Origin: Planctomycetota bacterium
GTDB taxonomy: Bacteria > Planctomycetota > Phycisphaerae > UBA1845
Assembly (NCBI GenBank): GCA_024278775.1
Contig: JAJRSP010000170.1
Span: 1 to 20,159 of the forward strand
DNA length: 20,159 nucleotides
Direction of reading: 5' to 3'
The translations under genes were made by a program, and so were the position numbers. This document shows, one piece after another, positions 14,816 to 20,159 of this stretch; position 1 is the stretch's first letter; each line of letters starts with the position of its first letter. Below the pieces are notes generated by a model. It was not told where the DNA came from. It saw only the letters and a list, made by a program, of their open reading frames with translations, and made no database searches.

Positions 14816-14858
14816 GCCGTCGACACGAGTCGACGGCTCCACGGAACGGGAATATAGT
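14816..14858 (+). promoter_or_regulatory. Candidate promoter and palindromic operator for the LolA-like gene
   Basis: A perfect 9-bp inverted repeat, GCCGTCGAC (14816-14824) and GTCGACGGC (14829-14837), lies 4 nt apart in the divergent gap between mrp and the LolA-like gene. Its right arm contains TCGACG (14830-14835), a 4/6 match to a -35 element. TATAGT (14853-14858), a 5/6 match to -10, follows after 17 nt. The start site would be near 14865, about 100 nt before the GTG at 14968. An operator over the -35 box is plausible. Confidence 0.42.
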
Positions 14859-14967
14859 GGTAGCGGGTGAAGATGACCACCCGACCACGCCACAGAAGGA
14901 GGCGGGTTCGGGCGTTTCTCCCGGGTACGTTTCGAGCGATCTGATACGGTTGTTGGGAGTTGACACA

Positions 14968-15690
14968 GTGAAGACATGGCAAGAACAGGGTGCGGCGCGC
15001 GTTCGCAGAGCGCTCGTAGCGATAGTACTGACCGGTTCCATGGCGTCAGGGGCATTAGCCGCCGCGCCGCGTGTGAAGGATGTGCTACCTCGTTTGGAAA
15101 AACATCGCGCGCGCGTGCGAACCCTTTACCACAAGACGAAGACTATCGTCAAAGACAAGAACAAACGTCCCCATCGTCAAATCACGCTGGAGACCTGGGA
15201 GCATTACGAAAAGGATGTACGTAGGTTTCACACCATATCGACGACGGTCACGGTCGGCGGGGCCGAAGAAAAGCCCGTTGTTTCTCACACGGTATCCGAC
15301 GGTAAGACCACCTGGCGAGAGGTGCCGCGTGGCGACGCGCTCTTGGTTATCAAAAGTGCATCCCGCCCGAGTTCGAGCCGGCTGGCAGACTTGCTGAAGG
15401 CCGGTCGTACCAAGATCAAGGGACGCGAGAAGGTAGCCGGCGATCCTTGTATGGTGGTGGAATCGACCACAATGGATCGTGGGACGGAGCTTACCAACAC
15501 CTACTGGATTTCCGAAGCCTACGGCCTGATCCTTAAGAGCCGGACGGTTCAACGCGACGGATCGGTCTCCGAGATGTCGACCGTAACGTTCAAGGTCAAC
15601 GAACCACTCTCCGGAGCGATTTTCTCCTATGAGCCTCCGGATGACGCTACCGTGCTTGATACGGATACGCTTGGCCGAAACAAAGACTAG
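14968..15690 (+). CDS. Exported LolA/LolB-fold-like protein
   Basis: The 240-aa product has a basic n-region and a hydrophobic core (about residues 12-31, RVRRALVAIVLTGSMASGAL) ending in ALAAAP, a good signal peptidase I site, so it should be periplasmic. The mature part (LEKHRARVRTLYHKTKTIVKD, VSDGKTTWREVP, YWISEAYGLILKSRTV, FSYEPPDDATV) follows the strand order and sequence feel of LolA-type lipoprotein-carrier domains and related DUF families. The exact family is uncertain and the ligand unknown. GTG at 14968 was chosen because TTGGGAG lies 8 nt upstream and it puts the signal peptide near the N-terminus. The sensor kinase gene follows 62 nt downstream. Confidence 0.7.
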   Translation: MKTWQEQGAARVRRALVAIVLTGSMASGALAAAPRVKDVLPRLEKHRARVRTLYHKTKTIVKDKNKRPHRQITLETWEHYEKDVRRFHTISTTVTVGGAEEKPVVSHTVSDGKTTWREVPRGDALLVIKSASRPSSSRLADLLKAGRTKIKGREKVAGDPCMVVESTTMDRGTELTNTYWISEAYGLILKSRTVQRDGSVSEMSTVTFKVNEPLSGAIFSYEPPDDATVLDTDTLGRNKD

Positions 15691-15752
15691 TGTTCCGTCA
15701 CACGACGATTGGCGGGTTGGTGGTTTCGGGGTCGAACTGATCTGCTGATTCG

Positions 15753-17321
15753 ATGGCTGACTCACCGCACATCTGGAAAAACCGTGAAACCATCTGGCGC
15801 ATCGCCCGGCTCTGGCTGGTGGTTCTGGCGCTGGGGATCGCTGCGATCGGTATCTTTTTTGCGCTGCTACAGGCCAAATCTTTCGCAAGCCGCGTGCGTG
15901 AACAATTGGAAGCGCAGGCCGCGCGCGTGGCCAACGATGCCCGTGTTCGTTTCGATCAACAGCTTAGCGACATCATGGATCGTGTGACCAATCGCGTCAT
16001 TCATGGGGGCGCAGCTTATGATACCGATGCGTCGAACCTTCCCCCGTGGGTGGATGGTGTGTTTTTGTGGGAGAAGGGTTCGTTGGTGGTGCTTTCTCCG
16101 CCTTCGGAAACCGATCAGAAGCGCTCCGCCTTGAAGGCGCAAGTGCGGACCTGGCTTGGTGTGTTATCGATCGACGGCCCCAGTTTCGAAGATCCGGACG
16201 GATCACTCATGCTGTACGGACAGCTAGCGGGGGAGCCCTTTTCGCTCGCCTATCGTATGGCCACGTGTGACGATGGTAGAAGTGTTACGGTCGCCGTGCG
16301 AATCAGCACCGCCGCACAAAAGGCTGAGGTCATCGAGCCGCTCCTGCCGGCCGGTCTCGGGTTGGAGGTGGTTCGGCTGGATCCCAAAGCGACATCGTGG
16401 ACCGTACCGCTCACCGGGGCGCTCCGGTCCTGGGCGATTCGCCCTACCGAGGCTTTCATCGCAGAACAGCGCGACGCCGTGTTTCGCCAGACGTTAACGT
16501 ATCTCGGGCTGACCGTGCTTTCGCTTGCGACGCTGCTTGTGGCCATGTGGTTTCTGATGCGAGTGGCCAAACATGAGGTGGCGCTGGCGAAGCTCAAGGC
16601 CAACTTCGTCGCGGACGTGTCGCATGAACTCAAAACCCCACTCGCTTTGATTCGGATGTTTGGAGAAACGCTTCAGTCCGGACGAGTTCCGACGGAGGCC
16701 AAGAAACAAGAGTACTACGAGATTATTACGAGGGAAGCCACGCGCTTGACCAATCTGATCAACAACATTCTCGACTTCGCACGTATCGAAGCCGGCAAGA
16801 AGCAATACCATTTGACGCCGGTGGACATCGGCGCTGTGGTGAGACAAACCTATCAGACCTACGCGATGCAGCTCGACAACGCCGGTTTTGAACACCACCT
16901 GTCCATTGCCGAAGACCTTCCCATGGTCGATGCCGATAGCGATGCGATATCACAGGCCGTGTTGAACCTGATTAGCAACGCGCAGAAGTATTCCGACGAG
17001 GATCGACACATCGTGATCGATGTGACGGAGGACACACGTCGGGGACACCGGGGCGTGGTGATTTCCGTCCACGACCGGGGAATCGGAATCGGTCCGGATG
17101 ATCGGGCGCGGCTGATGGAGGGATTCTTTCGGGCCGATGATGATCGCGTACGCGAGCGGGCGGGGACGGGGCTTGGACTGAGCCTGGTACGGCATATCGT
17201 CCAGGCTCACGGTGGTTTTCTTAATATCGAGTCACGACTAGTCAAAGGTAGTACTTTTCGGATATTCTTACCGGAGTCGGTGTCGATCGCGGGTGATGAT
17301 GCCCGCCCGGATACCGAATAG
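15753..17321 (+). CDS. Membrane-bound sensor histidine kinase
   Basis: The 522-aa product has two membrane helices (about residues 17-39 and 249-270) enclosing a periplasmic sensor region of about 210 residues with no recognised domain. The cytoplasmic part has a HisKA domain with phosphoacceptor His291 in FVADVSHELKTPLALI. A HATPase_c domain follows, with N-box LNLISNAQKYSDE (404-416), DRGIGIG (441-447) and GTGLGLSLVRHIVQAHGG (471-488). No HAMP domain is obvious between TM2 and HisKA. The linker is short and helical. The ATG at 15753 has only a weak ribosome binding site. The cognate regulator begins 12 nt after its stop. The signal sensed is unknown; the LolA-like neighbour hints at an envelope cue. 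Confidence 0.92.
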   Translation: MADSPHIWKNRETIWRIARLWLVVLALGIAAIGIFFALLQAKSFASRVREQLEAQAARVANDARVRFDQQLSDIMDRVTNRVIHGGAAYDTDASNLPPWVDGVFLWEKGSLVVLSPPSETDQKRSALKAQVRTWLGVLSIDGPSFEDPDGSLMLYGQLAGEPFSLAYRMATCDDGRSVTVAVRISTAAQKAEVIEPLLPAGLGLEVVRLDPKATSWTVPLTGALRSWAIRPTEAFIAEQRDAVFRQTLTYLGLTVLSLATLLVAMWFLMRVAKHEVALAKLKANFVADVSHELKTPLALIRMFGETLQSGRVPTEAKKQEYYEIITREATRLTNLINNILDFARIEAGKKQYHLTPVDIGAVVRQTYQTYAMQLDNAGFEHHLSIAEDLPMVDADSDAISQAVLNLISNAQKYSDEDRHIVIDVTEDTRRGHRGVVISVHDRGIGIGPDDRARLMEGFFRADDDRVRERAGTGLGLSLVRHIVQAHGGFLNIESRLVKGSTFRIFLPESVSIAGDDARPDTE

Positions 17322-17333
17322 GAGATTACTACG

Positions 17334-18014
17334 ATGTCGAGAATTCTGATTGCTGAAGATGAAGCGGCTATGGCTATGGGTCTGCGTGACAACCTCCAGT
17401 TTGAGGGCTTCGACGTGGATGTGGTGGGAGATGGCGAAGCGGCCGTGGCGGCGGTAGCTCAGAACAGCCCAGACCTTGTGCTCATGGACATCATGATGCC
17501 GAAGTTGGACGGTCTGGCTGCCTGCCTTCGGATCCGACAGGCCGGGTATACGATTCCGATTCTTATGCTCACGGCCAAAAGCCAGGAAGAAGACGTGATT
17601 CGCGGTCTCGAGGTCGGGGCCGATGACTACATCACCAAGCCTTTCAGCATCAAAGAGGTGATCGCGCGAGTGAAGGCGGCGCTGCGCCGGACCGATGCCG
17701 GTCGCGGGCTTTCGCGCGTGCTGACGATCGGCGAGTCCACCGTTGACCTGGTCAAGGGCGAGGTCGTTCGCGGAGATCAAACCTTCCACCTCGGACATTT
17801 TGAGCTACAGATTCTGAAGATGCTCGTCGAGCACGCGGAGCAACCGGTTGAGCGAAACAAGATCCTCGATGTGATCTGGGGGTTGGAGGGTTTCCCGGCC
17901 ACGCGCACCGTCGATAACCACATCGTCAGCCTGCGGCGCAAGCTGGAACCGGACCCGAAAACGCCGCGCCACATCCTCACCGTCCATAGCATTGGCTATC
18001 GATTTGTGCCATAA
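17334..18014 (+). CDS. OmpR/PhoB-family response regulator
   Basis: The 226-aa product has an N-terminal receiver domain: acidic pocket EDE at residues 8-10, phosphoacceptor Asp52 in LVLMDIMMPKLDG, Thr80 and Lys102 in YITKPFS. A C-terminal winged-helix DNA-binding domain follows (about 128-226), with ATRTVDNHIVSLRRKLE as the recognition helix region and HILTVHSIGYRFVP as the wing. It should bind direct repeats once phosphorylated by the upstream kinase. AGGAG at 17320-17324 overlaps the kinase stop codon and is well placed for the ATG at 17334, so the pair is translated together. Confidence 0.95.
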   Translation: MSRILIAEDEAAMAMGLRDNLQFEGFDVDVVGDGEAAVAAVAQNSPDLVLMDIMMPKLDGLAACLRIRQAGYTIPILMLTAKSQEEDVIRGLEVGADDYITKPFSIKEVIARVKAALRRTDAGRGLSRVLTIGESTVDLVKGEVVRGDQTFHLGHFELQILKMLVEHAEQPVERNKILDVIWGLEGFPATRTVDNHIVSLRRKLEPDPKTPRHILTVHSIGYRFVP

Positions 18015-18449
18015 GGCTCGAAACTCGCGACAACCTCTTACATTCTTCGCCGGAACATTCGGAGCCCCTCGTTCGTCTTACATGTGTTGCTTTGAGAGCG
18101 AACGGTGAGTGTTTCGGCCATGTTGGTGTGACAAGACGCACGCCTCGAGAATGCGGAACGGTTCGTGCGTCGGATTCGGCGGCTCATGGATTTGTCCGCC
18201 GACGACTGGAAACGACGGTGACCGGACGTCACCGTTCGCCGTATTGAGTTTCTTTTGGCAAGACGCCGGAGCCGGCTTCGCCGGATGCGTCGTCTTAGCT
18301 TGGATAGCCACTAATGCCGGTGTGACGCCCCGGCTTGACCGCGCCGGTCGGAAGGTCCCCCCTTCTTTTCGACCGGCGCACCCTCCTTCGCATGTTCGTC
18401 CGTGATCGCCCCTGTGCGGGTCTCGGGGTCGTGTCTCTACGTGGGGCCG
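18015..18449. other. Gene-free convergent region rich in inverted repeats
   Basis: These 435 nt between the convergent response regulator and DAHP synthase genes hold no convincing gene; the open frames on either strand are low-complexity and lack ribosome binding sites. At least five stems can be drawn. TCGGCGG/CCGCCGA lies at 18176-18202 and ACGGTGAC/GTCACCGT at 18215-18235. AAGACG/CGTCTT at 18260-18296 encloses CCGGC-TTC-GCCGG. GCCGG/CCGGC lies at 18316-18334. A compound hairpin occupies 18341-18379. None has a long T-run, so classical intrinsic terminators are not clear. A structured RNA or folded 3' ends are alternatives. Confidence 0.55.
18341..18379. repeat. Perfect 10-bp inverted repeat with a nested hairpin
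   Basis: GCGCCGGTCG (18341-18350) and CGACCGGCGC (18370-18379) are perfect reverse complements. The 19-nt interior contains a second perfect stem, GAAGG (18351-18355) and CCTTC (18361-18365), with TCCCC as its loop and TTTT (18366-18369) as a one-sided bulge. The result is a stacked 10+5 bp hairpin, possibly a transcription or RNA-stability end point for one of the convergent genes. Confidence 0.6.
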
Positions 18450-19469
18450 TCAAACACTACGCCCAACCGCCTTGGCGACACGCCGAATCTCCTGCATCGT
18501 TTTCGCGAACGCCTCGGGTGTCAGAGATTGCGCGCCGTCGGAGAGGGCACGCTCGGGTTCAGGATGCACCTCGATCATGAGTCCATCCGCGCCGGCGGCT
18601 ACTGCGGCCCGACACATCGGTGGAACCATATAGGCGTGTCCCGTGCCGTGCGACGGGTCAATCAGAATCGGCAAATGACTTCGGCGTTTGACGGCCGGCA
18701 CCATGGCCAGGGGTAGTGTGTTTCGGACATACGTCTCGTGCGTACGAATGCCGCGTTCGCAGAGGATGATCTGTCCGTTCCCCTCGTTCATCATGTACTC
18801 GGCTGCGAGTAGGAATTCGTCGAACGTCGCGCTCCAACCACGTTTGAGCAGGATGGGCCTTCCGGTTTTGGCGGCCGCGATGAGCAGGTTGAAGTTGTGC
18901 ATGTTCCGAGCACCGATCTGCAGCACGTCGGCATAGTCGGACACCATCGCAGCGTCCGTTTCACTCATCAATTCGGTGACCACGCTCAGCCCGGTCTGGT
19001 CGCGGGCCTTCGCCAGAATACGGAGGCCCTCCTCGCCGAGCCCGCGAAAGGAATAGGGATCGGTTCGCGGTTTGAACGCCCCACCGCGCAGCCCGATCGC
19101 ACCGGCCTCCTTGACGGCGTGAGCGACTTCGAGAAGCTGAGATTCGCTTTCTACGCTGCACGGACCGGCGATGACGCCGATGCGAACTCCTCCGAACGCG
19201 AAGTGATTTGGTGCCACCAGCACTTCGGAGGAGGCACGCTGTATTTCGCGGCTGGCCCGTTTGTAGGGTGCCAACACGGGAACGATCGAATCGACCCCCG
19301 GGGCTTGCTCCACGGCCGTCTTGTCCAGGTTTCGCTTGTCGCCGATGGCCGCGACGACCGTACGGTCGGTGCCCACGATCAAATGGGATTGCAACCCAAA
19401 CCCCTCGATGAGCTGGATCACGCGATCAATCTGCGCCTGCGCGGCACCGGACTCCATGACAACAATCAT
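18450..19469 (-). CDS. aroF: 3-deoxy-7-phosphoheptulonate (DAHP) synthase, type I-beta
   Basis: This enzyme condenses phosphoenolpyruvate with erythrose 4-phosphate, the first step of the shikimate pathway. The 339-aa product has an N-terminal ferredoxin-like regulatory domain (about residues 1-67, MIVVMESG...) as in the Thermotoga maritima enzyme, then a TIM barrel. The barrel shows AGPCSVES (101-108), GGAFKPRTDPYSFRG (129-143), QIGARNMHNF (184-193) and DPSHGTGH (271-278). Probable metal ligands are Cys104, His274, Glu300 and Asp311. The N-terminal domain usually mediates feedback inhibition by aromatic amino acids. The ATG at 19469 has AAAGG seven bases upstream, right after a hairpin. It is monocistronic as far as can be seen. 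Confidence 0.95.
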   Translation of the reverse strand: MIVVMESGAAQAQIDRVIQLIEGFGLQSHLIVGTDRTVVAAIGDKRNLDKTAVEQAPGVDSIVPVLAPYKRASREIQRASSEVLVAPNHFAFGGVRIGVIAGPCSVESESQLLEVAHAVKEAGAIGLRGGAFKPRTDPYSFRGLGEEGLRILAKARDQTGLSVVTELMSETDAAMVSDYADVLQIGARNMHNFNLLIAAAKTGRPILLKRGWSATFDEFLLAAEYMMNEGNGQIILCERGIRTHETYVRNTLPLAMVPAVKRRSHLPILIDPSHGTGHAYMVPPMCRAAVAAGADGLMIEVHPEPERALSDGAQSLTPEAFAKTMQEIRRVAKAVGRSV

Positions 19470-19481
19470 TCGTTCGCCTTT

Positions 19482-19498
19482 CGCTCACGGTTTGAGCG
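19482..19498 (-). promoter_or_regulatory. Hairpin directly ahead of the aroF ribosome binding site
   Basis: CGCTCA and TGAGCG form a 6-bp stem with a 5-nt loop. On the minus strand the stem ends next to the AAAGG that serves the aroF ATG at 19469. It lies between the stop of a 19-codon leader ORF and aroF, so it could control access to the start site. Confidence 0.4.
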
Positions 19499-19506
19499 TA
19501 TCACAG

Positions 19507-19566
19507 TCAGACGACGTCGGCAGCGAGCAGCAGCGCAGTGAGGATTGAGATTGAAGAGCGCTTCAT
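19507..19566 (-). CDS. Candidate 19-aa leader peptide upstream of aroF
   Basis: An ATG at 19566 opens a short frame, MKRSSISILTALLLAADVV, closed by TGA at 19509-19507. GGGGA stands about 7 nt before the ATG. The peptide has two basic residues and then a hydrophobic run rich in Leu, Ile and Val, like a short signal sequence or a branched-chain attenuator peptide. It has no Phe, Tyr or Trp, so a classical aromatic attenuator is not indicated. It ends 37 nt before aroF and just before a hairpin. A truncated exported-protein gene is the main alternative. It is too short for codon statistics to help. Confidence 0.35.
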   Translation of the reverse strand: MKRSSISILTALLLAADVV

Positions 19567-19611
19567 GACCGTTTCCCCGTGCTGTCTCGTCCTTGCTCTG
19601 ACCCACTCCTC

Positions 19612-19640
19612 AGCATAACAGATCAAACGCCCCTATCCAA
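19612..19640 (-). promoter_or_regulatory. Candidate promoter for the leader ORF and aroF
   Basis: On the minus strand TTGGAT (19640-19635) is followed after 17 nt by TATGCT (19617-19612), which carries an extended -10 TG one base upstream (TGTTATGCT). Transcription would begin near 19605, about 135 nt before aroF, so the leader ORF and hairpin would lie in the transcript. Confidence 0.35.
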
Positions 19641-20007
19641 GTCTTTCTTTAGGATAATTGGGACGATAGCTGCGGTACCCGAAAGCACAAATCCAGTAAG
19701 CAGAGTCCGTTCCCGCAATCCCCGAAATCGGTACGGATTCGGAAAATAATCGAGCGGCTAATTCTCTCGGCCATTACTTATACCGACTGCATGTTGCGAT
19801 TCGGGACGGCGGCGATGGCGTCAAGCCACATGCTCTTATTATTCTTGCAGCTTCCGGTATCATTCTCTAGCCCGCATTATTCATTGCTTGGTTGTGACAA
19901 TCTCTGACCGACGATTCGATGCCGCGGGGACGGACTTGTGCCCCAGGAGGGGGGGGCGTGCGCACAAAACCCCCTTTCCCCCATGAAAAAACCGGCGTGT
20001 CAGAGGG
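19618..20007. other. Non-coding or degenerate region beside a transposase gene
   Basis: These 390 nt hold no gene I can support. Much of 19640-19920 looks more AT-rich than its neighbours. A 43-codon minus-strand run without a start codon (19754-19623, reading LDYFPNPYRFRGLRER then a hydrophobic stretch) is bounded by a TAG at 19760-19758 and could be a gene remnant or chance. Near the transposase end there is a G8 run (19949-19956) inside an imperfect inverted repeat (TTGTGC at 19936-19941, GCACAA at 19962-19967). The element boundary probably lies here, but with only one end visible no terminal repeat or target duplication can be defined. Confidence 0.45.
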
Positions 20008-20159
20008 TCACGTTGAGACTTGGGTGCCACCGGGCAAGGCGGCGATGCGCTGGCACACTTTGCGGAACCATGCCAAGTGCGGCCAATGAGCGGGGATGGT
20101 GATCACGATGCGCCGAACGGAACGAGTCACCTCGCCAGCCACCTTGATCAGCATCGTGC
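20008..20159 (-). mobile_element. C-terminal end of a transposase, probably IS1380-like (5' part outside window)
   Basis: The minus strand is open from the window edge to a TGA at 20010-20008 and encodes about 50 residues: TMLIKVAGEVTRSVRRIVI, then TIPAHWPHLAWFRKVCQRIAAL and a short tail. A basic strand (VRRIVI) followed by a hydrophobic helix after 'LIKV' is how IS1380-type DDE transposases commonly end. The assignment to that family is from memory and could be another IS4-superfamily group. The catalytic residues lie outside the window, so intactness cannot be judged. The reading frame is clean to the edge. The element's right end should lie in the 19920-20007 stretch. Confidence 0.6.

Noticed and set aside
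14873..14944. A 23-codon Arg-rich ORF (MTTRPRHRRRRVRAF...) between the candidate promoter and the LolA-like gene
   Set aside because: Its ATG would lie only a few bases after the predicted transcription start, and the Arg content follows from the GC-rich sequence. There is no further support for a leader peptide.
18109..18405. A 98-codon plus-strand open frame in the gap between the response regulator and aroF
   Set aside because: It has no ribosome binding site and a mixed, Cys/Trp/Pro-rich translation. It runs through several inverted repeats that explain the sequence better.

Overview
The window is a chromosomal segment from a GC-rich bacterium, most likely a member of the Planctomycetota. 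The main clue is a protein carrying the HYExAFE signature (minus strand, 1324-1848), a family I know as characteristic of planctomycetes. Several small exported proteins, an rpmF-plsX-fab operon and a YkgJ-type cysteine-cluster protein fit that origin but do not prove it. Most genes are housekeeping and closely packed. No rRNA, tRNA or CRISPR array was seen.

Layout. (1) Positions 1-97 hold the C-terminal tail of an unidentified plus-strand gene. (2) Positions 218-3096 hold six minus-strand genes read from right to left: a YkgJ-like cysteine-cluster protein, a probable lipoprotein, the HYExAFE protein, a 71-aa two-helix membrane protein, and two small exported proteins that look like paralogues. 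A near-consensus sigma70 promoter lies ahead of them at 3208-3235. (3) Positions 3290-5102 hold rsmD and a CCA-adding/poly(A) polymerase gene on the plus strand, overlapping by 11 nt. (4) Positions 5099-5473 hold an isolated FliN-like gene on the minus strand, whose stop codon overlaps that of the CCA gene. (5) Positions 5679-11402 hold a complete fatty-acid/phospholipid initiation operon on the minus strand in the order rpmF-plsX-fabH-fabD-fabG-acpP-fabF. Its promoter carries a perfect palindrome. (6) Positions 11575-14732 hold a minus-strand group in the order mrp, DinB-family gene, moaD, moaE, nth. (7) Positions 14968-18014 hold a plus-strand LolA-like exported protein followed by a two-component sensor kinase and a PhoB/OmpR-type regulator. 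(8) Positions 18015-18449 are a gene-free convergent region dense in inverted repeats. (9) Positions 18450-19469 hold a type I-beta DAHP synthase on the minus strand. Ahead of it lie a candidate promoter, a 19-codon leader ORF and a hairpin. (10) Positions 19620-20159 hold degenerate or non-coding sequence and the C-terminal end of a transposase running off the window.

How the genes work together. PlsX, FabH, FabD, FabG, AcpP and FabF cover loading of malonyl groups onto ACP, the first condensation, the first reduction, elongation and hand-off of acyl groups to phospholipid synthesis, and L32 ties the operon to ribosome synthesis. RsmD and the CCA enzyme modify rRNA and tRNA. Mrp (Fe-S scaffold/carrier), Nth (a 4Fe-4S DNA glycosylase) and MoaD/MoaE (molybdopterin synthase) share a cofactor theme. 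The LolA-like protein and the sensor kinase-regulator pair may form an envelope-related unit.

No unmistakable new defence or mobile system is present. The least explained structures are the leader architecture ahead of DAHP synthase, the palindromes embedded in three promoters, the hairpin-rich convergent region, and the small-protein/HYExAFE cluster. All promoter, operator and leader calls come from reading motifs by eye.
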